Assembly: GCF_900111135.1 (NCBI RefSeq) | Contig: NZ_FOGF01000016.1 | Location: 1-43,945, forward strand | Direction: 5' to 3' | DNA length: 43,945 bases | Origin: Granulicatella balaenopterae | Lineage (GTDB): Bacteria > Bacillota > Bacilli > Lactobacillales > Aerococcaceae | Shown: positions 15,512-23,742 of the stretch, in pieces | Layout: each line of letters opens with the position of its first letter | How positions within the stretch are numbered: the stretch's first letter is position 1 | Notes under the pieces: generated by a model | What the model saw: the letters and a program-made list of their open reading frames with translations, nothing else | Databases searched by the model: none | What the model was told of the DNA's origin: nothing | Program-made: the position numbers and the translations under genes

Positions 15512-16252
15512 ATGAAAATGATTATTTCTCCAGCTAAAAAGATGAAAGTAGATGAGGATGCGATTCCTTATCGAGATTTGCCACAATTTTTAGCCAATAC
15601 AAAAGAGATAAAAGACTATCTCCAAAGCTTAAGTTATCAAGAATTAAAAGATTTATGGAATACAAATGATAAGATTACCCAGCAAAATGTTGAACGCTTG
15701 AAAGAGATGGACTTAACAAGCCGTTTAACACCGGCAATCTTAGCGTATGAAGGGATTCAATATCAATATATGGCACCGACCGTATTTGACGAGGAGAGTT
15801 TTCAATATGTGGAAGATAATGTGAGAGTCTTATCAGCTTTTTACGGCGTTTTAAAACCTTTAGACGGCATTACTCCTTACCGCCTAGAAATGCAAGCCAA
15901 AACCAAAATAAACGGCATAAAGGGATTATATCATTATTGGGGTGATAGACTATATCAAGCTATTCGTGATGAATCAGGCATCATTATTAATCTCGCTTCA
16001 AAAGAATATTCAAAATGCATCGAAAAATATTTGCAACCAACCGACAAAATGATTACCTGCGTCTTTGCAGAAATGGTTGATGGCACACTAAAACAAAAAG
16101 CTACCTATGCCAAAATGGCACGTGGCGAAATGATTCGTTACCTAGCTGAAAACAAAATTGATAGCCTGAAAGGTGTGAAAAACTTCAATTATTTAGGCTA
16201 CAAATATGATGAAGGGCTTTCAAATCAAGAAAAATATGTTTTTATCAAATAA
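15512..16252 (+). CDS. yaaA: Peroxide stress protein YaaA (UPF0246)
   Basis: A 246-aa cytoplasmic protein of normal family length. The N-terminus M-K-M-I-I-S-P-A-K-K-M is diagnostic. Other conserved stretches are V-L-S-A-F-Y-G-V-L-K-P-L-D near residue 110, Y-R-L-E-M near 125, Y-W-G-D-R near 145, and N-L-A-S-K-E-Y-S-K near 160. In E. coli YaaA limits intracellular unincorporated iron during hydrogen peroxide stress. The same role here is inferred. AGAAAGGATG lies before the ATG. No co-transcribed partner is obvious. Confidence 0.93.
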   Translation: MKMIISPAKKMKVDEDAIPYRDLPQFLANTKEIKDYLQSLSYQELKDLWNTNDKITQQNVERLKEMDLTSRLTPAILAYEGIQYQYMAPTVFDEESFQYVEDNVRVLSAFYGVLKPLDGITPYRLEMQAKTKINGIKGLYHYWGDRLYQAIRDESGIIINLASKEYSKCIEKYLQPTDKMITCVFAEMVDGTLKQKATYAKMARGEMIRYLAENKIDSLKGVKNFNYLGYKYDEGLSNQEKYVFIK

Positions 16253-16267
16253 TTCTTGTTGCAAACA

Positions 16268-16296
16268 TTGAATAATCGCTATTGTTTCTTTATAAT
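16268..16296 (+). promoter_or_regulatory. Promoter of the 228-aa orphan gene
   Basis: TTGAAT (16268-16273), 17-bp spacer, TATAAT (16291-16296), placed 26 bases before the gene start. GAGGAGG precedes the ATG. Confidence 0.65.
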
Positions 16297-16322
16297 ATAA
16301 GAGATGTTTTTGAGGAGGAATT

Positions 16323-17009
16323 ATGGAAAATACAAAATTTTACACAGAATTCAAAGAGGCGGCATTTTCAGATGATGTTGAATTAACGCTAGCAGATTTT
16401 GACCATCCCCAAAAAGAATTTCTTGAGTATATAAAGTTTAGCGATAGTGAATATGAGACATATGTAGATACTGATTTATACCAACGCTCATCATGGATTT
16501 TATGGGAGTCTTTATGGCGTCCCCTAGTAGAAAATCATGTAGACTTTATTTTCATTCCAGAAGAAGCGGACGATTGGAGTGATATTTTAATGCCATTGGA
16601 AGGTATATCATTTCATTCATCAAGAGATTTTTGGATTAAAAATAAAGAACAAAATTTCGAGGTTGATGGTGATGTTTTGGCTTATTTTAGAAAGATTACA
16701 GGTATTAAGTTTATTTGTACTACAAAGGGTGTCTATACCATTAAGCGTCATGTTTGGAAAAAGCCAAGTGCAATTTTAACGCCTTGGGAAGAAGTAGATT
16801 TATCCATTAAAGTTGATGAGAATGGTATGGAATTATTTTTAGATGATAAGCAAATTGCGACCTTAGTGAAGCCTAATTATCAAAAGATTGATATTATTGA
16901 TCCAGCTGAGTTATCAAAAGAAGAGGAATTAAAGTTATATACGAATGTGGAAGCAAAAGTAAATGCCATCTTAACTGAATTGCCAGATAAGGTGTTATCT
17001 CTGACCTAA
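16323..17009 (+). CDS. Conserved-looking hypothetical protein
   Basis: A 228-aa acidic soluble protein I cannot assign. It has no signal peptide or membrane segment. Tryptophans cluster in residues ~55-70 (S-S-W-I-L-W-E-S-L-W-R-P) and again near 85 and 105. A beta-rich middle section (residues ~125-180, I-K-F-I-C-T-T-K-G-V-Y-T-I-K) precedes a helical C-terminus. It has its own promoter and a strong terminator, so it is a single-gene unit. No function is proposed. Confidence 0.8.
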   Translation: MENTKFYTEFKEAAFSDDVELTLADFDHPQKEFLEYIKFSDSEYETYVDTDLYQRSSWILWESLWRPLVENHVDFIFIPEEADDWSDILMPLEGISFHSSRDFWIKNKEQNFEVDGDVLAYFRKITGIKFICTTKGVYTIKRHVWKKPSAILTPWEEVDLSIKVDENGMELFLDDKQIATLVKPNYQKIDIIDPAELSKEEELKLYTNVEAKVNAILTELPDKVLSLT

Positions 17010-17015
17010 AGGGGA

Positions 17016-17062
17016 AACATAGAGTCTAGTTAATTATAAAGGCTAGCCTTCTATGTTTTTTT
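17016..17062 (+). terminator. Rho-independent terminator
   Basis: AACATAGA (17016-17023) pairs with TCTATGTT (17050-17057), with an inner CTAG/CTAG pairing, and is followed by T. It ends the 228-aa orphan gene. Confidence 0.85.
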
Positions 17063-17322
17063 AGTAGAGACAATTGATTTGGCTGTGTCAGAACTAGGGG
17101 TCAGAACTAGAGCCTATAAAGCTATCATCTTTGTAGTAGGCGAAAGAATTGTCAAAAAATCTATTAAGACTTTGCTTTAGGGGGCTTTGAGAGATGTTTT
17201 ATGTCTTTTTTGGTAAGGCAATAAGTTTTTTAGACAGTTAATTTGTTTGGTAAGCCGATAGTTTTTGTAAAAAATGTTTTCTGGAATTTTTTTGTCGGAA
17301 ATTTATCGAGAAATAAAAAAAG
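17063..17322. other. Intergenic stretch without a recognised gene
   Basis: This 260-bp stretch between the orphan-gene terminator and the candidate ncRNA promoter is AT-rich. A 10-bp direct repeat (TCAGAACTAG) occurs twice within 25 bases near 17088-17109. Nothing else is supported. Confidence 0.4.
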
Positions 17323-17351
17323 TTGACATTACTGTTAGGGGATAGTTTAAT
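17323..17351 (+). promoter_or_regulatory. Promoter of the candidate ncRNA
   Basis: TTGACA (17323-17328), a 17-bp spacer and TTTAAT (17346-17351). Expected transcription start is near 17358. No open reading frame with a ribosome binding site follows before the strong terminator ending near 17601. Confidence 0.65.
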
Positions 17352-17357
17352 ATAAAG

Positions 17358-17601
17358 ATGTAGACAATAATAATTCTAAATAAGCTCTAATTATTAAGTC
17401 TGCTAGATCATACGAATGCGCAGATCATTGTTAAGTTTCTTTGAGGAGAGAATCTTCATTAATGATAGTAGACTTCACTTATTATAGAGAAGTTATGCTC
17501 AAAAGTATGAGCCTATATTTCGTTTTAGCATCGCTCCTTGAATAGCGCTATTCAGGACAAAAGGATTAAGTAATACTGTGGAATATTACTTAATCCTTTT
17601 T
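17358..17601 (+). ncRNA. Candidate structured RNA with strong terminator (about 245 nt)
   Basis: Between a good promoter and a very strong terminator lies a non-coding stretch full of hairpins. TAATAATT pairs with AATTATTA (about 17367-17396, flanked by AGAC/GTCT). TCTGC pairs with GCAGA (about 17399-17424). GCTCA pairs with TGAGC (near 17490-17510). TGAATAGCGCTATTCA (17538-17553) is a perfect palindrome. The terminator is AGGATTAAGTAATA (17562-17575) with TATTACTTAATCCT (17584-17597), extended by A-T pairs and a T-run. I could not match it to 6S RNA, tmRNA, RNase P RNA, SRP RNA, T-box or TPP riboswitch. It may be a free small RNA or a leader upstream of tenA. Confidence 0.5.
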
Positions 17602-17766
17602 GCTTTGCTGTTTTTGAGAGGGATACGCTTGATTTGGGGGATAATTTATAATAGAATTTTGGTGGAAAGGTGTCATAATAGTAAGTTCAATAGGATAATA
17701 TTTTTAAAGTCAGGTCAATCATTGGGGACAAATGGTTGAGATGGCTTAGTTTGTGAGGAATGGAAA

Positions 17767-18432
17767 ATGAGTGGAAAATTATCAGATTATTTATTGTATC
17801 AAGTAGAGGATTTATGGCAAGGGTATTTAGAGCATCCATTTATTATTGGGATGGCGACTGGTGAATTAGAGGAGCGTAAGTTTTCATATTATTTATTGCA
17901 GGATTATCTTTATTTGAAAGAGTATATTAAGGTGTTTGCTGTGACGCTTTCCAAGGCGGATGATTTTTCGGAGATTAAGTTCTTATTAGATAGTATGAAT
18001 GATATTTTTGAAGAGACGTTTCGTGTGCATGTGCCCTATATGAAGCGCTTGGGGATAAGTGAGGAAGAGATTCAGTCGGTTCAGCCGCATCCAAGTAATA
18101 TTAATTATACTAATGATATGCTTTTGGCTGCTCAAAGTGGTGATGTATTGGACGGTTTGGTAGCGATTTTGAGTTGTTCGTGGAGTTATGCGTATATCGC
18201 TCGTGAAACACTTAAAATCTATCCAACCGCCATGCAAGATGAACGCTATGGTGAGTGGTTTGAAGGGTATTATTGCTCCGAATATCAACTTGGAAATGAA
18301 GAATTAATTCAACACATTAATCAATTAGCGCAAGGCATTACCGCTGAAAAACGTGAAAGATTAGCCACCATCTTTACAAATTGTAGTCAACATGAGATGA
18401 ACTTTTGGGATATGGCTTGGCAACAAGGATAA
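17767..18432 (+). CDS. tenA: Thiaminase II / aminopyrimidine aminohydrolase TenA
   Basis: A 221-aa helical TenA-family protein. Residues expected in the active site are visible: D46 (L-L-Q-D-Y-L), nucleophilic C137 (L-S-C-S-W-S-Y), Y141/Y143 and E210 before F-W-D-M-A-W. TenA hydrolyses aminomethyl-HMP from degraded thiamine to recover the HMP pyrimidine. The next gene is thiM, which recovers the thiazole half, so the pair forms a thiamine-salvage unit. GTGAGGAATGG lies before the ATG. No TPP riboswitch was found upstream. Length is normal for the family. Confidence 0.9.
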   Translation: MSGKLSDYLLYQVEDLWQGYLEHPFIIGMATGELEERKFSYYLLQDYLYLKEYIKVFAVTLSKADDFSEIKFLLDSMNDIFEETFRVHVPYMKRLGISEEEIQSVQPHPSNINYTNDMLLAAQSGDVLDGLVAILSCSWSYAYIARETLKIYPTAMQDERYGEWFEGYYCSEYQLGNEELIQHINQLAQGITAEKRERLATIFTNCSQHEMNFWDMAWQQG

Positions 18433-18507
18433 AGCAACAACTGCTAAATGAAACCTTCCCTTCAAATAGTAGTACAAAAACTATGAACGAATGAGAGGAA
18501 TGATCAA

Positions 18508-19320
18508 ATGATTGGAGAAAACTTAGTAAATGTCCGTCACACACACCCATTAATACACAATATCACCAATTATGTAACGGTAAATGATGTAGCCAATGTA
18601 CTATTAGCAACAGGTGCCAGTCCCATTATGGCGGATGACATGGAAGAGATGGATGATATCGTCTCAATCTGTCAGGCATTAGTGATTAATACCGGTACCT
18701 TGAATCAGCGCACCATTGCATCAATGCTTTATGCCGGCAAAAAATCAAATGAATTGCAGCATGTGACCGTATTAGATCCAGTAGGCGTTGGCGCAAGTCG
18801 CTTAAGAAGTCGAACAGCTGAAGCATTCGTGCAGGAAGTTCGTTTTGATGCCATTAAAGGAAATATCTCAGAAATCAAATCACTTTTCCTAGGAACGAAT
18901 AGCACAAGCGGGGTAGATGCCAATAGCGTGGATAGTGTCACCGAAGAGAACAAAATCGAAATGGCCACAATCATTAAAAAAATCGCCCAAGAAATGCAGA
19001 CCATTATTATTGCAACAGGAGCCATTGATATTGTAGCAGATGCCAATAAAGCGTATCTCATTACAAATGGTCGTCCAGAAATGAGTTATGTAACGGGAAC
19101 TGGTTGTCAATTAGGAGCCTTAGTAACAGCTTTTATCACAGCCAATCAAGATAATGCTTTAGAAGCAGCTGCTGAAGCCGTTATGATGATGGGAATTGCA
19201 GGTGAATTAGCTTGGTCAAGTCAAGCTGGCAATATCACTTATCGCAATCACATGATCGATGAAATCTTTAAAATGACACCCGAAACAATCACTCAATATG
19301 CCAATTATGAAGTAATCTAA
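18508..19320 (+). CDS. thiM: Hydroxyethylthiazole kinase
   Basis: A 270-aa kinase that phosphorylates hydroxyethylthiazole for thiamine salvage. Family signatures are N-Y-V-T-V-N-D-V-A-N near residue 21, L-A-T-G-A-S-P-I-M-A, V-L-D-P-V-G-V-G-A-S-R near 89, G-N-I-S-E-I near 117, and the ATP/anion-hole segment T-G-T-G-C-Q-L-G near 196, whose cysteine is conserved. AGAGGAATG precedes the ATG, and the gap after tenA is 75 bp without a terminator, so the two are probably co-transcribed. thiE and thiD are not in this window. Confidence 0.93.
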   Translation: MIGENLVNVRHTHPLIHNITNYVTVNDVANVLLATGASPIMADDMEEMDDIVSICQALVINTGTLNQRTIASMLYAGKKSNELQHVTVLDPVGVGASRLRSRTAEAFVQEVRFDAIKGNISEIKSLFLGTNSTSGVDANSVDSVTEENKIEMATIIKKIAQEMQTIIIATGAIDIVADANKAYLITNGRPEMSYVTGTGCQLGALVTAFITANQDNALEAAAEAVMMMGIAGELAWSSQAGNITYRNHMIDEIFKMTPETITQYANYEVI

Positions 19321-19602
19321 TCAAAGAGGGGTTTCCAAGATAAAGCATTACAGCTTTTATTAGGGAGCTCCTTTTTCCTATATTCTAAGAAGCGCCAAAG
19401 ATTCACCTAGATGTAAGACGAACTTAATAAACTGGAAACATTTCCGCCTAATCTTCTATCCATGAATATAAAAAATAACACAAACTTTACAATATAAAAA
19501 AATAAAAAATTCATGATAAAAAAGCCGTCGTTTTAGCTATTTCCCATAAAATTGTGGTAAACTACTAACAGAAATAAAGAATAAAAAAAGAGGAGGGAAC
19601 GA

Positions 19603-20835
19603 ATGAAATTAACAGGTGAAGAAAAAAGAAAAGTGTTCGTAAGTTTAATTATCGTAAGCATTTCAATCTTAGTCTATCAAATTTTAAATAATTTAGATGC
19701 GATCCACACAGCTATCACCATCAATTACAAGTCAATCTTTATGCCAATTATTGTAGCATTTTTTATGGCGTATATTATGAATCTATTAATGAGTTCTATT
19801 GAAAACAAATTCAATCAACAAGAAAAATTAAAAACATTATCACCAGGAGTTAAAAGAGGCTTAAGTCTAAGTTTAACGATATTACTGATTATCATTGGAT
19901 TAGTTATTCTATTAGCATTTGCGATTCCACAATTTGTGGCTAGTATTAATCAATTAGTGAAAAATATCGATACCTATGTTTCTGAAATACCGAAATTAGT
20001 AGATTATTTAACGACAACTTTTGATAAGCAACCATCTCCTGTGATTGTTGAAAAGGTAACTGAAATGGTGAATAGTGCTATTAACTTCTTATCAAGTTAT
20101 GTCACAATGGTCTTAGCGAAAATGAATACTTGGATTTTTGGGACAGTATCATCTATTTTTAATTTTATTTTAAGTTTTTCATTATCGATTTATATCTTAA
20201 TTGATAAGGAGAAGTTATTGAATACCTTTAATCGCTTGATTCGCTCAATGACATCGGATAAGCGTTATAATCAAATTATTCGCTTTTTAACGGTATTGAA
20301 TCAATCATTTGAGAATTTCTTTAGTGGTCAGATTACAGAAGGAATGCTTTTAGCGGTAATTTCCGTTGTGAGTATGTATTTGTTAGGATTTAAGTATTAT
20401 TTCTTAATTGGGGTGATTATTGGCTTAACGAATATTATTCCGATTATTGGCTCATGGTTAGGTGGGATTGTCGGAGTATTCTTATTATTAATTGTTGATC
20501 CGATTCAAGCGGTATGGTTCTTACTATATATTATTATCTTGCAGCAGATTGAAAGTAATATTATCTATCAATATGTTGTAGGCGGTAAAGTCGGACTTTC
20601 AGGATTTTGGATGTTTGTAGCAGTTATTGTAGGACAAGGATTAGGTGGTTTGCCAGGGATTATTATTGGTATTCCATTATTTACTACCTTACAAGTTATT
20701 GTTGATGAATATATTGATAAACGCTTAGCCAAAAAAGGAATCAATCTAGCATCCAGTCGTCAAATTAAAACAAAACGTCGCCCAAAATTCTATCGCAAAC
20801 ATAGAAATCGCAGACGTAATCGAATACAGGAATAA
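19603..20835 (+). CDS. AI-2E family transporter (PerM/YhhT-like membrane protein)
   Basis: A 410-aa membrane protein with the family layout: two N-terminal membrane segments (about 12-28 and 42-62), a third near 84-106, an amphipathic extracytoplasmic helical stretch (about 110-165), and a C-terminal set of membrane segments from ~170 to 365. The conserved G-L-T-N-I-I-P-I-I-G-S-W and G-G-L-P-G-I-I-I-G-I-P motifs fall near 278 and 345. The last 35 residues are strongly basic. Family members have been linked to AI-2 export or sodium/proton antiport; which applies here cannot be told. GAGGAGG precedes the ATG. Confidence 0.9.
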   Translation: MKLTGEEKRKVFVSLIIVSISILVYQILNNLDAIHTAITINYKSIFMPIIVAFFMAYIMNLLMSSIENKFNQQEKLKTLSPGVKRGLSLSLTILLIIIGLVILLAFAIPQFVASINQLVKNIDTYVSEIPKLVDYLTTTFDKQPSPVIVEKVTEMVNSAINFLSSYVTMVLAKMNTWIFGTVSSIFNFILSFSLSIYILIDKEKLLNTFNRLIRSMTSDKRYNQIIRFLTVLNQSFENFFSGQITEGMLLAVISVVSMYLLGFKYYFLIGVIIGLTNIIPIIGSWLGGIVGVFLLLIVDPIQAVWFLLYIIILQQIESNIIYQYVVGGKVGLSGFWMFVAVIVGQGLGGLPGIIIGIPLFTTLQVIVDEYIDKRLAKKGINLASSRQIKTKRRPKFYRKHRNRRRNRIQE

Positions 20836-20842
20836 TAAATCG

Positions 20843-20877
20843 AAGGAATCTCACAATGATGTGGGGTTCTTTTTTTA
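20843..20877 (+). terminator. Rho-independent terminator
   Basis: A 12-bp stem, AAGGAATCTCAC (20843-20854) with GTGGGGTTCTTT (20861-20872), followed by a T-run. Confidence 0.88.
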
Positions 20878-21151
20878 CGGGTAAGAGTACTTTTTTAGAA
20901 AAAATAGCAAAATTATTGGCAATTTATGTGTAAATAAGATATACTTTTCGTAATATACTGTTTATTTTATCGGTAGTAATTATTAATGAATTGCTGAATG
21001 GATAGCATGATTTGTAAAAAGAGACTACATAAATAAGTCTTCAATCACTATCAAATCAGCAGGAATGATAACTAAAAGAAAGGATTGTTATATTGGATTT
21101 AGAAGAAACGAATAATGTAGTGATAGGTTTAAGTAGAGAGCAGGTGGGCGA

Positions 21152-22069
21152 ATGATTTATTTTATTATTGGCACACTTTTATGGGGAACATCATTTATTG
21201 CGGGGAAGATTGCTTTTCAAACAATTGATCCGACTTTAGTAGTGATTTTGCGTTTAACAATTGCAAGTATTGTGATGTTACCAGTTACAGGAGCATTTTT
21301 AAAAAAAAGACATATGTATCAGATTACGAAAAAGGACTTTTTATTGTTAATTTTACTAGGAATATTAACGTATCCGGCGACATTTATGTTAGAGTTTACC
21401 GGGCTTAGTCTGACGTCTGTATCAAGCGCAACAACGATTATTGGGGTAGGGCCGGTTATGGTAGCTTTAATTGGTGCATTATTCTTTAATGAAAAGCCAG
21501 CACCTCTTGTTTATGTGCTAGGCTGTGTATCGTTTGTCGGTATTGCTTTGATGGTTGGTAATGCGGATATGGCATCTATTTCATATTTGGGTTGTTTGAT
21601 TATGTTCTTGTCAACAATTGTAGTAGCATTTTGGGTACATTTATCGACTAAAGTCTTAGGGAAGATTCCGCCAGTTTATTATACGCCATTATGTATTCAA
21701 TTCGGGACATTATTTGGTGCGCCAATCCTATCAGTATTTGTTAAGACTTGGCATGTTGATGTAACGATTGAAGGTATCGCAGCGATTGTCTACTTATCGA
21801 TTTTTTGTAGTATTTTAGCGAGTATGTTCTGGAATAAAGGCTTACAAACCTATGATTCAAGTCGTAGTGGTATCTTTTTATCATTAGAGCCGGTATTTAG
21901 TTTATTATTTGCAGTTGTTTTGTTACATGAAAAGATTAGTCTTTTATCAGCAGTCGGGGTAGGATTAGTGATTATCTCTGCTACCATCTGTATGGTATTG
22001 CCAACGAAGGATTCTGAAAGCGAAGAAGAAGTCGTTGTTGCTTTGGCTGGCGCTGAAATGGATGAATAA
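21152..22069 (+). CDS. EamA-family (DMT superfamily) transporter, copy 1
   Basis: A 305-aa permease with ten predicted membrane segments in two EamA repeats of about 140 residues. G-T-L-L-W-G-T-S-F-I-A-G-K opens the first repeat. The C-terminus S-E-S-E-E-E-V is acidic and cytoplasmic. Family members export amino acids, nucleobases or other metabolites; the substrate is unknown. GCAGGTGGGCG precedes the ATG. The neighbour at 22426 is a close paralogue. The 315 bp upstream hold a terminator and no other gene. Confidence 0.9.
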   Translation: MIYFIIGTLLWGTSFIAGKIAFQTIDPTLVVILRLTIASIVMLPVTGAFLKKRHMYQITKKDFLLLILLGILTYPATFMLEFTGLSLTSVSSATTIIGVGPVMVALIGALFFNEKPAPLVYVLGCVSFVGIALMVGNADMASISYLGCLIMFLSTIVVAFWVHLSTKVLGKIPPVYYTPLCIQFGTLFGAPILSVFVKTWHVDVTIEGIAAIVYLSIFCSILASMFWNKGLQTYDSSRSGIFLSLEPVFSLLFAVVLLHEKISLLSAVGVGLVIISATICMVLPTKDSESEEEVVVALAGAEMDE

Positions 22070-22095
22070 ATTTTTATAAAAAATATGAAGTATGT

Positions 22096-22138
22096 AGTCA
22101 CAAAACTATTTGTTGTGGATAGTTTTCGTGGCTTTTTT
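22096..22138 (+). terminator. Rho-independent terminator
   Basis: AGTCACAAAACTAT (22096-22109) pairs with ATAGTTTT (22119-22126) and GTGGCT (22128-22133) around one bulged C, followed by T. It separates the two EamA paralogues, so they are transcribed separately. The remaining 290 bp up to the second gene contain nothing recognised. Confidence 0.88.
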
Positions 22139-22425
22139 ATTTGCTAAAAATCTTGATAATGCATCTTTATTTCTTGATGTTTCGAGAATAAATATAGTGA
22201 TTGTGAAGGGCTCTGAATGTTGTTATGACGGCGTTTTTGGCGTGGTAAGAAGTTTTTGAATTTTAGTTGAATTTAATAGATTTTTTGGTCAAGAAGATGT
22301 AAGATGTAGTCGTGAATGCCACAATATTAGTGGAGATAGGGTAGAAAGGAGGGATTGGTAGAGGTCGTCTTATTGGGAGGATTTTTTGCAATGTTGGCAT
22401 GTTTTTTTGCGAGAGAGGTGTAGGG

Positions 22426-23340
22426 ATGATTTATTTTTTATTAGCTACTTTATTATGGGGGACGTCATTTATTGCAGGGAAGATTGCATTCCAAACGGTG
22501 GATCCTACTTTAGCTGTAATGTTTCGGTTATTGATATCAAGTGTGGTACTAATACCATTAACGCTTTCCTTTTTTAAGAAGAAAATCTATCGGCTGAGTA
22601 AAAGGGATTTCTTATTGTTAACGGCATTGGGAATCTTGACGTATCCAATGACATTTATGTTAGAATTTTCAGGATTAAGCCTCACATCAGCATCGAGTGC
22701 TACAACGATTATTGGATTGGGTCCGATTATGGTGGCATTAATTGGGGCATTATTCTTTAAGGAAAAAGCAAGTCCACTTGTGTATTTATTAGGAATTACG
22801 TCTTTTATTGGAGTTGCTTTAATGGTTGGAAATGCCGATCTTGAATCGGTATCTTACTTAGGTTGTTTATTTGTATTTTGTTCCACAATTGTTGTAGCAT
22901 TTTGGGTACAATTATCGAAAAAAGCCTTAAAGAAGATTCCACCATTATATTACACGCCAATCTGTATTCAATTAGGGACTGTATTTGGATTGCCTGTTTT
23001 ATCATTATTTGTAAAGAATTGGACAATACTACTATCAACTGAAGGAGTAGCCTCAATTGTTTATCTAGCAGTATTTTGTAGTGTCTTAGCAGGTATCTTT
23101 TGGAATAAAGGTTTAGAAGTAACAGACCCAAGTAAAAGTGGTATCTTTTTATCATTAGAACCCGTCTTTGGAGTGATATTTGCAGTTGTATTATTAGGCG
23201 AAGAAATTAGTTTCCTATCAGCAGTAGGGATAGCATTAGTGATTATATCAGCTGCCGTATGCATGCTCTTACCACAAACAACCAAGGAAAGTATTGAAGT
23301 AGAAGCAAACTTTATGGAAATAGAAAACGAAAAAATTTGA
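22426..23340 (+). CDS. EamA-family (DMT superfamily) transporter, copy 2
   Basis: A 304-aa permease, closely similar along its whole length to the preceding one (shared M-I-Y-F, L-L-W-G-T-S-F-I-A-G-K-I-A-F-Q-T and S-G-I-F-L-S-L-E-P-V-F stretches), so the pair is a tandem duplication. The reading frame is open from 22399, but the ATG at 22426 gives an N-terminus collinear with the paralogue and has GAGAGGTG upstream. Ten membrane segments are predicted. The acidic C-terminal tail differs from copy 1, and so do many loop residues, so substrates may have diverged. Confidence 0.9.
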   Translation: MIYFLLATLLWGTSFIAGKIAFQTVDPTLAVMFRLLISSVVLIPLTLSFFKKKIYRLSKRDFLLLTALGILTYPMTFMLEFSGLSLTSASSATTIIGLGPIMVALIGALFFKEKASPLVYLLGITSFIGVALMVGNADLESVSYLGCLFVFCSTIVVAFWVQLSKKALKKIPPLYYTPICIQLGTVFGLPVLSLFVKNWTILLSTEGVASIVYLAVFCSVLAGIFWNKGLEVTDPSKSGIFLSLEPVFGVIFAVVLLGEEISFLSAVGIALVIISAAVCMLLPQTTKESIEVEANFMEIENEKI

Positions 23341-23405
23341 TAAGGAAAGGTTTTGAGTCAGTTAATGTTACAAAAAAATATAGAAAATGAAGCCGCCCAG
23401 ATGCG

Positions 23406-23453
23406 ATGCCCTCTAAAGGAACTAAAAGTAGTTCACTTGGAGGGTATTTTTTT
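23406..23453 (+). terminator. Rho-independent terminator
   Basis: ATGCCCTC (23406-23413) pairs with GAGGGTAT (23440-23447), and an inner GAACT pairs with AGTTC, followed by seven T. The rest of the interval up to 23742 is very AT-rich and holds a TATAAT at 23705-23710, a possible -10 box for the adhesin gene. Confidence 0.85.
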
Positions 23454-23742
23454 GAGAATTTTGCAAAGACGTTGCAACAGATATTTGTATAAAGTGGCGA
23501 AAAATTGTCGCAAACACCGTATATACTTATATGGTATTTGTGAAAATTTAACAATTAAAAGAAATCTGTTTCATTATTTCCTATCGTAAATGGAAAAAAT
23601 AAAAAAATAATATGATGTATTATTTTGTAATATTTTTTTGGTTTTTTTACAAGGAATAAAACCCTATTTATAGATTAGAAACACTAAAAAATATATTATA
23701 TGTATATAATGTGTACAAAAAATAAAAAAGGGAGTGTGTGTT

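Noticed and set aside
17358-17601. T-box or TPP riboswitch for tenA
   Set aside because: No AGGGTGGNACCGCG T-box core and no CTGAGA/ACCTGATCTGG TPP elements; kept only as an unassigned structured RNA.
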